This document shows positions 53,174 to 63,670 of a stretch of DNA of 64,000 nucleotides, in pieces; position 1 is the first letter of the stretch, and each line of letters begins with the position of its first letter. A program made the position numbers and the translations under genes. The notes beneath the pieces are model-generated. The model was not told where the DNA came from and searched no databases. It worked only from the letters and a program-made list of their open reading frames with translations. Source of the stretch: Porphyrobacter sp. LM 6 (GTDB taxonomy: Bacteria; Pseudomonadota; Alphaproteobacteria; Sphingomonadales; Sphingomonadaceae); assembly GCF_001720465.1 (NCBI RefSeq), contig NZ_CP017113.1, positions 1,302,001 through 1,366,000 on the forward strand, in the 5' to 3' direction.

Positions 53174-54913
53174 ATGAGCATCAATATCGGACCTGCCGCA
53201 GCCGACGATCTGCGTCCGCGCATCACCGTCATCGGGATCGGCGGGGCCGGCGGCAACGCGATCGCCAACATGATCGAGGCCGAGATCGAGGGCGTCGAGT
53301 TCATCGTCGCCAATACCGATGCGCAGGCGCTGGCTACCTCGCCCGCGGAAAAGCGCATCCAGCTCGGGCCGGACATTACCGGCGGCTTGGGTGCCGGCGC
53401 GCGGCCCGAAGTGGGCAAGGCGGCTGCTGAAGAAACCGTACTCGAGATCGAAAAGGCGCTCGAAGGCGTCAACATGTGCTTCATCGCGGCCGGGATGGGC
53501 GGCGGCACCGGCACGGGTGCAGCGCCCGTGATTGCCGAAGCCGCGCGCCGCATGGGCGTGCTGACGGTGGGCGTGGTGACCAAGCCGTTCCTGTTCGAAG
53601 GTACGCGCCGGATGCGCGCCGCCGAAGCCGGGATCGCCGAGCTCCAGAATCACGTCGATACGCTGATCGTCATTCCCAACCAGAACCTGTTCCTGGTGGC
53701 GAAGGCCGAAACCACCTTCAAGGAAGCCTTCCAGCTTGCTGACGAAGTGCTCCAGCAGGGCGTGCGTTCGATCACCGACCTGATGGTCATGCCGGGCCTC
53801 ATCAATCTCGACTTTGCCGACGTGCGTTCGGTGATGAGCGAGATGGGCAAGGCGATGATGGGTACCGGCGAAGGCGAGGGCGAGAACCGCGCGCTTGAAG
53901 CCGCCGAACAGGCGATTGCCAACCCGCTGCTCGACGGCGTCAGCATGGCGGGCGCGAAGGGCGTCATCATCTCGATCATCGGCGGCGACGACATGCGCCT
54001 GCTCGAAGTCGACGAAGCCGCGAACCACATCCGCGAGCTGGTCGACGAAGATGCCAACATCATCTGGGGCAGCGCCTTCAATCCCGATCTCAAGGGCAAG
54101 ATCCGCGTTTCGGTGGTCGCCACCGGGATCGAACAGAGCGCGGTCGGTAACGCCGAACGCCCGCAGCCGGTCTCGCTCGGCCTGTCGCGCGCGCCCAAGC
54201 GTCCGGTGCTCGAACTGTCGGACGATGCCGGGATGGAAGAAATGCCCGCCTTCGAGGCCGAGCCGGAGCCCGCGCCGCAGCCTGCTGCGCCAGCCTTCGA
54301 GCTGACTCCGCCCGAACCGGCGGCAACCACAGGCTACGAGGACGACGCGCTCGAACTGGAAGCAGAAGCCGAGGAATATGGTGCGGCCGAGCCGTTCGAG
54401 TTGAGCGGGATGCAGGCCACCGACGAAGACGGCGAAGAGTATGATGACGATGTCGATGGCATCGTCGATCCGCTCGCCGGACTGCGCGGGGCCGAGGATG
54501 ACGGTTATGGCTACGGCGCTCCGGCGACCGGCTATGGCGCCGAACCGGCAGCCGCGCCCGAAGCGGACGATGCGCTCGACCTTGGCGAGGAATATGCCTC
54601 TTACGGCGATACCGGCCCTGCGCAGGACGATCTTCTCGCCAGCGCTGATCGGCTTGCGGCCGATGATCGCCCGGTCGAAGCGCGGCTGGGCGGCGGACGC
54701 CGGCGCGGCATTCTCGGCGGCGGTGATGGTGACAGCGGCGAAGCCGCGGGCGGCACCGGCGGCGGAGGCGCGCCCTCGGGCGGAAGCACGCTGTTCGAAC
54801 GCATGGCCAACCTGTCGCGCAGCACCGCGCGCGAGGAAGAAGACGATGATGACGGCGACGGTGGCCCGGCGCTCAGCATCCCGCGCTTCCTCGGTCGCCA
54901 GAACAACCAGTAA
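53174..54913 (+). CDS. ftsZ: Cell division protein FtsZ
   Basis: FtsZ is the tubulin-like GTPase that builds the division ring. The signature GGGTGTG is at residues 109-115, with [10 protein letters not shown] near the N-terminus, NTDAQAL and the T7 loop [11 protein letters not shown]. The core ends near residue 325; a very long acidic, Pro/Ala/Gly-rich linker (about 230 residues) follows, and the chain ends with [11 protein letters not shown], the conserved C-terminal peptide that binds FtsA and ZipA-like partners. At 579 residues it is much longer than E. coli FtsZ (383). A 123-base gap before it, with a TATAAA at 53084-53089, suggests its own promoter. GGAG lies before the ATG. Confidence 0.97.
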   Translation: MSINIGPAAADDLRPRITVIGIGGAGGNAIANMIEAEIEGVEFIVANTDAQALATSPAEKRIQLGPDITGGLGAGARPEVGKAAAEETVLEIEKALEGVNMCFIAAGMGGGTGTGAAPVIAEAARRMGVLTVGVVTKPFLFEGTRRMRAAEAGIAELQNHVDTLIVIPNQNLFLVAKAETTFKEAFQLADEVLQQGVRSITDLMVMPGLINLDFADVRSVMSEMGKAMMGTGEGEGENRALEAAEQAIANPLLDGVSMAGAKGVIISIIGGDDMRLLEVDEAANHIRELVDEDANIIWGSAFNPDLKGKIRVSVVATGIEQSAVGNAERPQPVSLGLSRAPKRPVLELSDDAGMEEMPAFEAEPEPAPQPAAPAFELTPPEPAATTGYEDDALELEAEAEEYGAAEPFELSGMQATDEDGEEYDDDVDGIVDPLAGLRGAEDDGYGYGAPATGYGAEPAAAPEADDALDLGEEYASYGDTGPAQDDLLASADRLAADDRPVEARLGGGRRRGILGGGDGDSGEAAGGTGGGGAPSGGSTLFERMANLSRSTAREEEDDDDGDGGPALSIPRFLGRQNNQ

Positions 54914-55023
54914 CCTCCTCGCGGCGCCGCCGCCTTGGCGGTCCGGCGCGGCGTTGGTGCGCTTTGCCGCAAGCAGCCGGTCGGCCTCTGGCGGCCCGCG
55001 TCCGGCGCAGGAAAGATAGGCTG

Positions 55024-56541
55024 ATGAAAACTTCGCTGCTTGCCTGTGTGCCTTCGGCGCTGGCGGTGCTTGTCGCCACCGGCGGCGTTGCTCCGGCGGC
55101 GGCGCAGGATGTCGTTTCCCAGCCGGTGGTGCAGGCGCTCCCCTCGCCCGAAGTCCAGCGATTGAACCGTGCGCTGGTAGCGCTCGCCAAGACCCCGCGC
55201 GACCGGGACGCCCTGCTCGAAGCGGGCAATGCGGCAATGGGGGTGGATGATTTGGAAGCCGCGATCGGCTTCTTCGGGCGGGCTGCGGATATCGATCCCA
55301 ACCATCCCGGCGTCGCGCTCGGGCTGGGGCAGGTCTATCTGCGTTCGGGCCGCGCGGGCGAGGCGCTGGTGCAGTTCGAGCGCGCACTGCAAGCGGGCGT
55401 GCCGGAGCGTGATGTGCTCGCCGATCAAGGCCTTTCGCTCGATCTGGTGGGCGAACAGGCTTCCGCCCAGACGGCCTATCGCCGCCTGCTGGAGCTTGAC
55501 CCCGCGCAAGACGAAGCGCGCCGCCGCCTCGCGATCAGCTATGCGATTTCGGGCAACCGCGCGAAGTTCGAAGAAACCCTGCGCCCGCTGCTCGACCGGC
55601 GGGATATGGCCGCGCAGCGCTCGCGCGCCTTCGGCCTTGCGATCCTCGGCGAAAGCGACCGCGCGGCGGCGATTGTCGAACAGGTGATGCCGCGCGATCT
55701 GGCGACGCGGTTGGTGCCCTATTTCGGCTATATGCCGCGCCTCACCAAGCCGCAGCAGGCTGCCGCCGCCAATCTCGGCCTGTTCCCGCGCGCGGCCGAT
55801 ATCGGGCGCGACGATCCGCGACTGGCGCGGCTGGCACAGGAAGAGCGTGCCGGTAGCAAGTTGGCGCCATCGGGCCTGCCGCTCGATGTGCGGACCAAGC
55901 CGCCCTCGACGCTGGCCGATCTGGTGCCGCCCAAGCCGGCGACTCCGGCAACGCCTGCCCCCAAGCCAACCCCGACTCCCGCGCCGACGCCGACCCCGCC
56001 CGCGCCGAAGCCGGCTCCGGTGCAGGTCGCCAGTGCAGCGCCGCCCCCGGTGGTTACGGCAGCGCCGCCCTCCGCACCCGCACCCGCACCTGCACCCGCT
56101 CCGGCACGGCCCGCGCGCGTCGCCGATGCTTTCGCCGATCTCAGCACCGACGCGCTGCCCGCTGCCAATGTGCGCGGCGATGCTGTCGATATCAGCCGCA
56201 TCACCATCAAGCGCGAGGCCCCGCCGCCACCGCCAGAGAAGGCCAAGCCCAAGGAGCCGCCCAAGCCCGTCCACCCCAGCCGCATCTGGGTGCAGGTGGC
56301 GACCGGCAAGAACCTGAAGGCGCTCGGCACCGACTGGAAGCGGATATCGAAGGAAGGCGGCGCGCCGCTCGCCAAGCTGAAGCCGCACACCACCCGCTGG
56401 GGCGAAGCGAACCGCCTGCTGGCCGGCCCGGTCGACAGCCGCGACAAGGCGCAGGCACTGGTGCGCGAGCTCAAGAGCAAGGGCGTTGACAGCTTCCTTT
56501 ACGTCAGCCCCGAAGGCGAAGAAATTCAGCCGGTTAAATAG
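55024..56541 (+). CDS. TPR and SPOR domain protein
   Basis: A 505-residue envelope protein with a signal peptide (residues 1-27, ending PAAAQ), tetratricopeptide repeats at about 40-190 (LLEAGNAAMGVDDLEAAIGF and FGRAADIDPNHPGVALGLGQ), a long Pro/Ala-rich linker (about 305-370) and a C-terminal SPOR domain (about 420-500, IWVQVATGKNLKALGTDWKR and LLAGPVDSRDKAQALVRELK). SPOR domains bind denuded glycan strands at the septum. Its place 110 bases after ftsZ supports a division role, but no specific function is known. AGGAAAG lies upstream of the ATG. Confidence 0.85.
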   Translation: MKTSLLACVPSALAVLVATGGVAPAAAQDVVSQPVVQALPSPEVQRLNRALVALAKTPRDRDALLEAGNAAMGVDDLEAAIGFFGRAADIDPNHPGVALGLGQVYLRSGRAGEALVQFERALQAGVPERDVLADQGLSLDLVGEQASAQTAYRRLLELDPAQDEARRRLAISYAISGNRAKFEETLRPLLDRRDMAAQRSRAFGLAILGESDRAAAIVEQVMPRDLATRLVPYFGYMPRLTKPQQAAAANLGLFPRAADIGRDDPRLARLAQEERAGSKLAPSGLPLDVRTKPPSTLADLVPPKPATPATPAPKPTPTPAPTPTPPAPKPAPVQVASAAPPPVVTAAPPSAPAPAPAPAPARPARVADAFADLSTDALPAANVRGDAVDISRITIKREAPPPPPEKAKPKEPPKPVHPSRIWVQVATGKNLKALGTDWKRISKEGGAPLAKLKPHTTRWGEANRLLAGPVDSRDKAQALVRELKSKGVDSFLYVSPEGEEIQPVK

Positions 56542-56700
56542 ACTGGGCGCGCTCTCCCCCACTTTCTTTGCACAGGCTTTGCACAGGTCTGTCCGGTTCT
56601 CCCCAGCCGCTCATCCGGCCCGCATTGCCAAGCGCCTTGCTCCCCGTTCAAACGTGCCCCGGATGGTGCACAAGTGCCTGTCCCAAGCGAAAGACGGCCG

Positions 56701-57207
56701 ATGAGAGTGAGCGACATGGACTATTCCGCCGAGGACGATGCCGCCCCCGTCGAAATGCTCGCCAGCCTGTTCGCGGCGCGCGGCTGGCCGTGCGAGATGG
56801 TCTCGGACGATGAAATGAGCGGCGAGGTGCAGGGCAGCTGGGCCAATTACCAGCTGCGCGCGATCTGGCGGGCGGAAGATTCGGTGCTCCAGTTCCTGTG
56901 CCTGCCCGATATCCGCGTGACCGATGACAAGCGCACCGCAGCCTACGAATTGCTGTGCCTGGTCAACGAACAGATGTGGCTGGGGCATTTCGATATCTGG
57001 TCGAACGGCGATGTGCTGCTCTACCGCCACGGTGCGCTTTTGGGCGATGACGGGCGGCTGAGCCTGTCGCAGGCGCAGGCGCTGGTCGAATGTGCGATCG
57101 ACGAATGCGACCGCTTCTACCCCGCATTCCAGTTCGTGCTGTGGGGCGGCAAGAGCCCGCGCGCGGCGCTGGAAGCGGCAATGGTTGACGCGGCGGGCGA
57201 GGCCTGA
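56701..57207 (+). CDS. YbjN domain-containing protein
   Basis: The 168-residue protein matches the YbjN family (distant relatives of type III secretion chaperone folds): an N-terminal helix (VEMLASLFAARGWPCEM), the beta-rich middle LRAIWRAEDSVLQFLCLPDI, LVNEQMWLGHFDIWSNGDVL and the helical AQALVECAIDECDRFYPAFQ ending. In alphaproteobacteria it is usually found just before proC, as here, where 16 bases separate them. ATG 56701 is chosen; a GTG at 56674 and an ATG at 56716 are alternatives. The function is not established. Confidence 0.85.
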   Translation: MRVSDMDYSAEDDAAPVEMLASLFAARGWPCEMVSDDEMSGEVQGSWANYQLRAIWRAEDSVLQFLCLPDIRVTDDKRTAAYELLCLVNEQMWLGHFDIWSNGDVLLYRHGALLGDDGRLSLSQAQALVECAIDECDRFYPAFQFVLWGGKSPRAALEAAMVDAAGEA

Positions 57208-57223
57208 GAGCCTGCGCCTCGGC

Positions 57224-58027
57224 ATGATCAACCACCTTCTCATCATCGGCTGCGGCAACATGGGCGGGGCGATGCTCGCCGGGTGGCTCGCGGCCGGGGT
57301 CGATCCGGCGCGCATCAGCGTGCTCGATCCCGCGCTGCCGCAAGCACCCGCAGGCGTGACGCTCTATCGCAGCGCCGACGCCGCAGCGGAGGCCGGGCAT
57401 GACGCTGTGCTGCTCGGGTTCAAGCCGCAGCAGCTTGGCGCGCTGGGGCCGGGCCTTCAGGGCCTGACGGGGAGCGGGGTGAGCGTGTTCTCGCTGCTCG
57501 CCGGGATTACGCTCGATCAGCTGGCCGCAGCCTTTCCGCAGGCGCGCGCGCATGTGCGGGTGATGCCCAACCTGGCCGCTGCGATCCGTAAGTCGCCGGT
57601 GATCCTCGCCGAGCGCGGCCTTGGCGGCGAGGCGGAGCGCGCTGGCGTGTTTGCGCTGTTCGACCAGCTCGGCAGTGCGGTGTGGCTGGAGGACGAGGCG
57701 CAGTTCGATCTCGTCACCGCGCTCGCCGGATCGGGGCCGGGCTTCGTCTACCGCTTCATCGATGCGCTGGCAGGCGCGGCCACGGATCTGGGGCTGGATG
57801 CCGCCACTGCCGCCCGTCTGGCGCTCGCGACGGTCGAGGGCGCAGCGGCGCTGGCGGCGGCGGCGGATGTTGGCCCCGCCACGCTCGCTGACCGCGTCGC
57901 CAGCCCCGGCGGCATGACCCGCGAGGGGCTCAACGTGCTCGACAACGGCGATGCCTTGCGCGCCTTGCTGACCGCAACCCTTCGCGCCACGCGCGACAAG
58001 GGCGCGGCGCTTTCAAAGGGCGCTTAA
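57224..58027 (+). CDS. proC: Pyrroline-5-carboxylate reductase
   Basis: ProC makes proline from pyrroline-5-carboxylate using NAD(P)H. The 267-residue protein has the Rossmann motif LIIGCGNMGGAMLAGW, LLGFKPQQ, VRVMPNLAAAI, ALAGSGPGFVYRFIDAL and the dimer helix motif VASPGGMTREGLNVLD. It follows the YbjN gene after 16 bases. proB appears at the right edge of the window about 5.6 kb further on. Confidence 0.95.
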   Translation: MINHLLIIGCGNMGGAMLAGWLAAGVDPARISVLDPALPQAPAGVTLYRSADAAAEAGHDAVLLGFKPQQLGALGPGLQGLTGSGVSVFSLLAGITLDQLAAAFPQARAHVRVMPNLAAAIRKSPVILAERGLGGEAERAGVFALFDQLGSAVWLEDEAQFDLVTALAGSGPGFVYRFIDALAGAATDLGLDAATAARLALATVEGAAALAAAADVGPATLADRVASPGGMTREGLNVLDNGDALRALLTATLRATRDKGAALSKGA

Positions 58028-58169
58028 GATTAACGGCCGTTAAGCTGAACAGATTGCGCGCTTTGCAATCCGGTTTCGCTTGAAATGCCCCGATGAAACA
58101 CCGATATTCGCACCCATGGAGAGCGCGGGCGTTTCCGCGCTCCGATGTGGAAAGGCTAAGGGTTTCACA

Positions 58170-58916
58170 ATGGCTGACTGGAATGACTCCTCGCGCAACG
58201 CGCAGCGGTTTGGCTCCGTGCCCCGCGCCGGAGGCGATGTCGCCGGCCGGGTGAGCTATGACGAGGGCCTGCGCAAGCACATGCTCTCGATCTACAACTA
58301 CATGAGCTCGGGCGTGCTGCTGACCGGGATTGTTGCGCTGCTGGCCTTCACCAGCGGTTTGGCCGCGACGATCTTCACCGGCGGTATCCTGCGCTGGATC
58401 GTGGCGCTGTCGCCGCTCGCCATCGTGATGGCGATGAGCTTCGGCGCCAACCGCTTCAGCACTGCCACGCTGCAGGCGATGTTCTGGGGTTTCGCGACCC
58501 TGATGGGCCTGTCGCTCTCGTCGGTGTTCCTGATCTACACCGGCGGTTCGATTGCCACGACCTTCTTCGCCACCGCGGCGGCCTTCGCCGGCCTGTCGTT
58601 GTGGGGCTACACCACCAAGAAGAGCCTGTCGGGCATGGGCAGCTTCCTGATCATGGGCGTGATCGGGCTGATCGTAGCCTCGATCATCAACATTTTCCTG
58701 CAGTCGCCCGGGTTCCATTATGCGATCAGCTTCATCGGCGTGCTCATCTTCGCCGGTCTGACCGCCTATGACACCCAGCGCCTGAAGGAAGAATATACCT
58801 ACCTGCGCGGCACCGAGTTTGCCGGCAAGGCCGTGATCCTTGGTGCGCTGTCGCTGTATCTGGACTTCATCAACATGTTCCAGTTCCTGCTCAGCTTCCT
58901 CGGCAACCGCGAGTAA
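58170..58916 (+). CDS. Bax inhibitor-1/YccA family membrane protein
   Basis: A 248-residue integral membrane protein of the BI-1 family with seven predicted helices. Features include the polar N-terminus, YMSSGVLLTGIVALLAF (helix 1), FGFATLMGLSLSSVF-like MFWGFATLMGLSLSSVFLIY, and the C-terminal LTAYDTQRLKEEY motif followed by the last helix ALSLYLDFINMFQFLLSFLG. Family members act as pH-sensitive Ca2+ leak channels in some bacteria; the role here is inference. A terminator follows 38 bases after the stop. Confidence 0.92.
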   Translation: MADWNDSSRNAQRFGSVPRAGGDVAGRVSYDEGLRKHMLSIYNYMSSGVLLTGIVALLAFTSGLAATIFTGGILRWIVALSPLAIVMAMSFGANRFSTATLQAMFWGFATLMGLSLSSVFLIYTGGSIATTFFATAAAFAGLSLWGYTTKKSLSGMGSFLIMGVIGLIVASIINIFLQSPGFHYAISFIGVLIFAGLTAYDTQRLKEEYTYLRGTEFAGKAVILGALSLYLDFINMFQFLLSFLGNRE

Positions 58917-58953
58917 GCCCGCGGGGCAACCCGCGATACGTGCATGAATTGAG

Positions 58954-58992
58954 ATGCCCGGAGCCCCACCACAGGCTTCGGGCATTTTCTTT
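58954..58992 (+). terminator. Rho-independent terminator
   Basis: ATGCCCGGAGCC and GGCTTCGGGCAT form a 12-bp stem with one G-T pair and an 8-base loop, followed by TTTTCTTT. It ends the Bax-inhibitor-1 gene transcript. Confidence 0.9.
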
Positions 58993-59102
58993 ATCGCAAC
59001 GCCGCGCTAACCACGGCGCTTAAGATAAAATAAAGGATATGGCGGCGAGAACCGGGGCGCGGCCCGGGACTGGCCGCTTAAGCTAGAGAGGTCGAACACA
59101 CC

Positions 59103-59900
59103 ATGAGCGCGGTATCGCACACGCTTTCCACCCCGCAACCGCTCGGCACGCGCGGATCGCGCACGCGGTCGCTGCTCACGGCCAGCGTGCTGGTTGCCGG
59201 AAGCCTTGCGCTGGCGGCCTGCGGGGCATCGGCCCCCAAGCCCAAGGTTGCCTCGGTCCCCAAGGCGCCGTCGGCGCCAGTGGTCGAAACCGTCCCCTAT
59301 CGCCCCGTGCCGCCGGGCGGCGCGCATTACGTGATGGATATTCCCGGTCGCGGCGCGGACGGGCGCTGGCTGACGGTCAATACCGCTCTCACCGATGACC
59401 AGCTGGTCTGGAACCTGCGTTCGGCCTGGAACGTCGCGGCGCTCAACTGCCTCTCGCCCGAATACCAGCCGATCCTCGATGGCTACAAGGCGTTCCTCAA
59501 TCGCAACGTTTCCTCGCTCAAGGGCGTGAATGACCGGCTCGAGCGCAGCTACAACAGCCGTTTCAAGGCGCGGCGCGATGCGATCGTGGCGCGCGATGGC
59601 TACACCACCAAGGTCTACAACTTCTTCTCGCTGCCGCCGGCCCGTTCGGGCTTTTGCAACGCCGCGCTCGACATGTCGAAGCGCGCGCTGGCCTCTCCGC
59701 CGAAGGACCCGCTGGCCTTTGCCCGCGCCAATTTCGACGGGCTGCTCGCGCCGTTCGACCAGTTCTTCACCGAATACGAAGCCTATCAGGTGGCCTCGGC
59801 TGAATGGGACGCGAAGTACGGCGCCAAGTATGGCCCGTCGCAACCCGGCTGGGTGGCGGTGCAGCAGGCGCGTTCGGGCACGACGACCGCCGCACGCTGA
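59103..59900 (+). CDS. Lipoprotein of unknown function
   Basis: A 265-residue predicted lipoprotein; the lipobox LALAACGA places the lipidated Cys at residue 40 after a basic N-terminus and hydrophobic stretch. The mature part is rich in aromatic and charged residues: LNRNVSSLKGVNDRLERSYN, RDGYTTKVYNFFSLPP and FDQFFTEYEAYQVASAEWDAKY suggest an alpha-helical domain; two further Cys (in LNCLSPEYQP and SGFCNAALDM) may pair. Similar proteins are common in this order but uncharacterised. No partner gene is evident. Confidence 0.8.
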   Translation: MSAVSHTLSTPQPLGTRGSRTRSLLTASVLVAGSLALAACGASAPKPKVASVPKAPSAPVVETVPYRPVPPGGAHYVMDIPGRGADGRWLTVNTALTDDQLVWNLRSAWNVAALNCLSPEYQPILDGYKAFLNRNVSSLKGVNDRLERSYNSRFKARRDAIVARDGYTTKVYNFFSLPPARSGFCNAALDMSKRALASPPKDPLAFARANFDGLLAPFDQFFTEYEAYQVASAEWDAKYGAKYGPSQPGWVAVQQARSGTTTAAR

Positions 59901-59946
59901 GCGGCGCGCCGCCTGCTGGCAGGCCTCGGCGCGGACAAAATCTGCG

Positions 59947-59974
59947 TTGCAAGCGCCGGTTGTTCTCGCTAATG
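59947..59974 (+). promoter_or_regulatory. Putative promoter of tRNA-Ala
   Basis: TTGCAA (59947-59952), 16 bases, CTAATG (59969-59974). Spacing and boxes match the ilvA and cysK candidates, and the location about 50 bases before a tRNA strengthens the case for all three. Confidence 0.5.
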
Positions 59975-60027
59975 CGCGCGCTCGCCTGCTCCCCGAGAGG
60001 GACCCATGCGGGCCGAAAAGCTGGAAC

Positions 60028-60103
<76 letters not shown>

Positions 60104-60138
60104 GTTTTCTTTTTTGTTTTCGCCCTCAGACGCCGGGC

Positions 60139-60212
60139 GGCGGACGTCCGTCCGCCTTGGCTTTCCTCGCATAAGCTCGGGCGGCCGTTCGGCCTTGCGG
60201 CGCTTCGCGCCG
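60139..60212. repeat. Structured hairpin repeat, copy B
   Basis: A perfect stem GGCGGACG/CGTCCGCC with a 2-base loop, TCCTCGC, and then CGGGCG with the hairpins GGCCGTTCGGCC and GGCGCTTCGCGCC. The block 60178-60212 aligns gap-free to 12281-12315 (copy A) with conserved TTCG, CTTGCGGCG and GCGCCG and with paired changes in the stems. It lies between tRNA-Ala and the cobalamin riboswitch. Confidence 0.55.
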
Positions 60213-60280
60213 TTACAGTCCTATCAATCTAGCTTTGCTGGACGCCCCTTGTCGTCAGTTTCGCCTGACGCTAAGCGTTT

Positions 60281-60452
60281 CCCCGCGTTTCGGTAACGGG
60301 AATGCGGTTCGATTCCGCAGCTGTCCCTGCAACTGTAAGCGGTGAGTGTGGAGTGCGCTCCCTTTTCGAAGGGCAGCCACTGGGGGTCTTCGGGCCACCC
60401 GGGAAGGTGAGCATCCCATGCGTTGACCCGCGAGCCAGGAGACCGACCGGGG
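60281..60452 (+). promoter_or_regulatory. Cobalamin (AdoCbl) riboswitch
   Basis: The conserved aptamer core is present: GGTAACGGGAATGCGG, then TGCAACTGTAAGCGG, and the B12 box AGCCAGGAGACCGACC at 60433-60448. P1 can form between CCCCG (60281-60285) and CGGGG (60448-60452). It precedes btuB on the same strand, so cobalamin binding should repress receptor synthesis. Confidence 0.93.
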
Positions 60453-60524
60453 CGTGTCGCTCTTTGCTTGGTTCAGGGGTTGGCCAGGCGCGGAACAAGA
60501 CTTTCGTTGTGAGCGACATCGCCG

Positions 60525-60554
60525 GGCTGTGAGGGATGGGATCCCCTCTCAGCC
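60525..60554 (+). promoter_or_regulatory. Expression-platform hairpin before btuB
   Basis: GGCTGTGAGGG and CCCTCTCAGCC make an 11-bp stem with one mismatch. Just upstream TGTCGCTC (60455-60462) can also pair with GAGCGACA (60511-60518). No T-tract follows, and the ribosome site GGGAGG is at 60572-60577, so control of translation is more likely than termination. Confidence 0.5.
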
Positions 60555-60582
60555 CCCATGTTGCCGATGACGGGAGGAATCC

Positions 60583-62556
60583 GTGAAGAATTTTGCATTT
60601 TTGAGCAGCGTCGCAGGAGCGGCGCTGGTGTGGGCCGTGCCTGCGTGGGCGCAGGATAACAGCTACGAGAACGACGCGGGCGAGCCGCTCTATGACGGTA
60701 GCTACGAAAGAGCTCTGGAAGACGACATCGGCGCGGGTCGCCAACGTATCCTCGTCTCCGCCAGCCGTGATACGGCTCTGGAGCGTGATGACTACACCGG
60801 CTCGTCGCTGGTCATAACCGCCGAGGAACTCGAAGACCGCCAGACCCGCGATATCGCCGATGTGCTGCGCGATGTGCCGGGCGTGGCGGTGGCGGGCATC
60901 CCCGGCCAGACCCAGATCCGCCTGCGCGGCGCCGAAGCCAACCACGTGCTCATCCTGGTCGACGGGATCGAGGTTTCCGATCCCTTCGCCGGCGAGTTCG
61001 ATATCGGCACGCTGCAAGCCGATATCGGCGCGCGTCTGGAGGTGCTGCGCGGGCCGCAATCGGCGCTCTATGGCCCCGATGCGATCGGCGGGGTGATCGC
61101 CTATGAAACCGCGAGCGGCGCGGCCCGCGATGGCTTCGGCGCGCGGATCGAAGGCGGCACGCAAGGGACCGTCAACGGCGCAGCGCGCTACGGGGCAAAT
61201 GGCGACGGATGGGACGCGGCACTCTCTGCCGTCGTGGTCAGCACTGATGGTCAGCCCAACGCACGCGGCGGCACCCGCGACATCGGACGCGACAGCTACA
61301 CGCTGGCGGGCAAGGGCAGCGTCAATGCGAGCGACAATCTCACCCTGCGCGCGGCTGCCCGTTTCATCCGCACCGAAGGCCAGTTCAACGACAGCGACTT
61401 CGACTTCACCAGCCCGACCTTCGGCTTTACCATCGACAGCCCCGGCACGCGCTACACCAACGAGGCCTTCTATGCGCTGGTGGGTGCCAAGCTCGACACG
61501 CTGGACGGGCGCTGGACGCATGACCTGTCGGCCCAGATCGCGGATGTGACGCGCGACGGCTTTACCGCCTTCGGGCGCGCGTCGGGCAGCGAGGGTGACC
61601 GCTTCAAGGCGTCCTATGTCAGCGGCTTCAAGCTGGCGGACGAACACAACCTGACCTTCGCCGCAGACTGGGAGCAGGAAGGCTTCCGCAACACCACCCC
61701 GGGCGGCTTTGCCTTTACCGGCCGGCGCGAGATCGAGCAGGTCGGGCTGGTGGGCGAATATCGCTACGCCGCCGAGGCGTTCGATGTCTCCGCCGCGATC
61801 CGTCACGACATGAATGACTTGTTCCGCGATGCGACCACCTTCCGCGTGGGCGCAGGCTACCGCGTCACCGACACCACCCGCCTGCGCGCCGCCGCAGGAT
61901 CGGGTGTCAAGAACCCCGGCTTCTTCGAGCTCTACGGCTTTGTCGACGGGCGCTTCATCGGCAATGCGGCGCTGCGGCCTGAGAAGTCGACCGGGTGGGA
62001 AGTCGGGATCGATCAGGACCTCGGCACTGCCGCGCGCGTTTCGCTGACATATTTCGACAGCGAGCTGGAGGGCGAGATCTTCACGACCTTCCCGCCCCCG
62101 ACCTTCATCGCCACTCCCGCCAACCGCACCACGGAAAGCCGGCAGCGCGGGGTCGAGGTTTCGCTCGCGGCAAGGCTGGCCGATCACTGGACCCTCGATG
62201 CGGCCTATTCCTACCTCGATGCAGAGGAGAACGGGGTGGAGGAAGTGCGCCGCCCGAACCACATTGCCAGCGCCGCGCTGACCTGGGCCGCGCCGGATGA
62301 TGCGGCCTCGGCCACGCTGGTGGTGCGTTATAACGGCGAGACCCCCGACGTCGCCTTCACCGACCCCAGCTTCGTGCCGGTGCGGGTGAGCCTCGATGAC
62401 TACACGCTGGTCAACTTCAACGCCCGCGTGCGGCTGACCGACGGCATCAACGCCTTCGCCCGGATGGAGAACATCCTCGGCGAGGACTACGAACAGGTGT
62501 TCAGCTTTGTCTCGCCGGGGCGCTCGGCGGCGGTAGGGATTGAAGCGAGGTTCTAA
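60583..62556 (+). CDS. btuB: TonB-dependent vitamin B12 receptor
   Basis: BtuB imports cobalamin across the outer membrane with energy from TonB. The 657-residue protein has a signal peptide (residues 1-24, ending PAWAQ), a TonB-box-like QRILVSASRD, the plug domain (DVPGVAVAGIPGQTQIRLRG, VLILVDGIEV, LEVLRGPQSALYGPDAIGGV) and a 22-strand barrel ending in VGIEARF with terminal Phe. A GTG start is preceded by GGGAGG. Control by the upstream cobalamin riboswitch supports the substrate. Confidence 0.94.
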   Translation: MKNFAFLSSVAGAALVWAVPAWAQDNSYENDAGEPLYDGSYERALEDDIGAGRQRILVSASRDTALERDDYTGSSLVITAEELEDRQTRDIADVLRDVPGVAVAGIPGQTQIRLRGAEANHVLILVDGIEVSDPFAGEFDIGTLQADIGARLEVLRGPQSALYGPDAIGGVIAYETASGAARDGFGARIEGGTQGTVNGAARYGANGDGWDAALSAVVVSTDGQPNARGGTRDIGRDSYTLAGKGSVNASDNLTLRAAARFIRTEGQFNDSDFDFTSPTFGFTIDSPGTRYTNEAFYALVGAKLDTLDGRWTHDLSAQIADVTRDGFTAFGRASGSEGDRFKASYVSGFKLADEHNLTFAADWEQEGFRNTTPGGFAFTGRREIEQVGLVGEYRYAAEAFDVSAAIRHDMNDLFRDATTFRVGAGYRVTDTTRLRAAAGSGVKNPGFFELYGFVDGRFIGNAALRPEKSTGWEVGIDQDLGTAARVSLTYFDSELEGEIFTTFPPPTFIATPANRTTESRQRGVEVSLAARLADHWTLDAAYSYLDAEENGVEEVRRPNHIASAALTWAAPDDAASATLVVRYNGETPDVAFTDPSFVPVRVSLDDYTLVNFNARVRLTDGINAFARMENILGEDYEQVFSFVSPGRSAAVGIEARF

Positions 62557-62575
62557 CCAATCCTCGCTTTTGGGA

Positions 62576-63663
<1,088 letters not shown>

Positions 63664-63670
63664 TCTGCCG

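Noticed and set aside
53111..55387. 758-codon minus-strand open frame across ftsZ
   Set aside because: Antisense to ftsZ with no domain or start signal; artefact of GC-rich third positions.
58030..58043. TTAACGGCCGTTAA palindrome as a CtrA site before the Bax-inhibitor gene
   Set aside because: The two TTAA halves are six bases apart, not seven, and the palindrome partly follows the proC stop; kept only as a generic palindrome.
60301..60320. tRNA-like GGTTCGATTCC segment
   Set aside because: It lies within the conserved cobalamin aptamer, and no cloverleaf forms around it.
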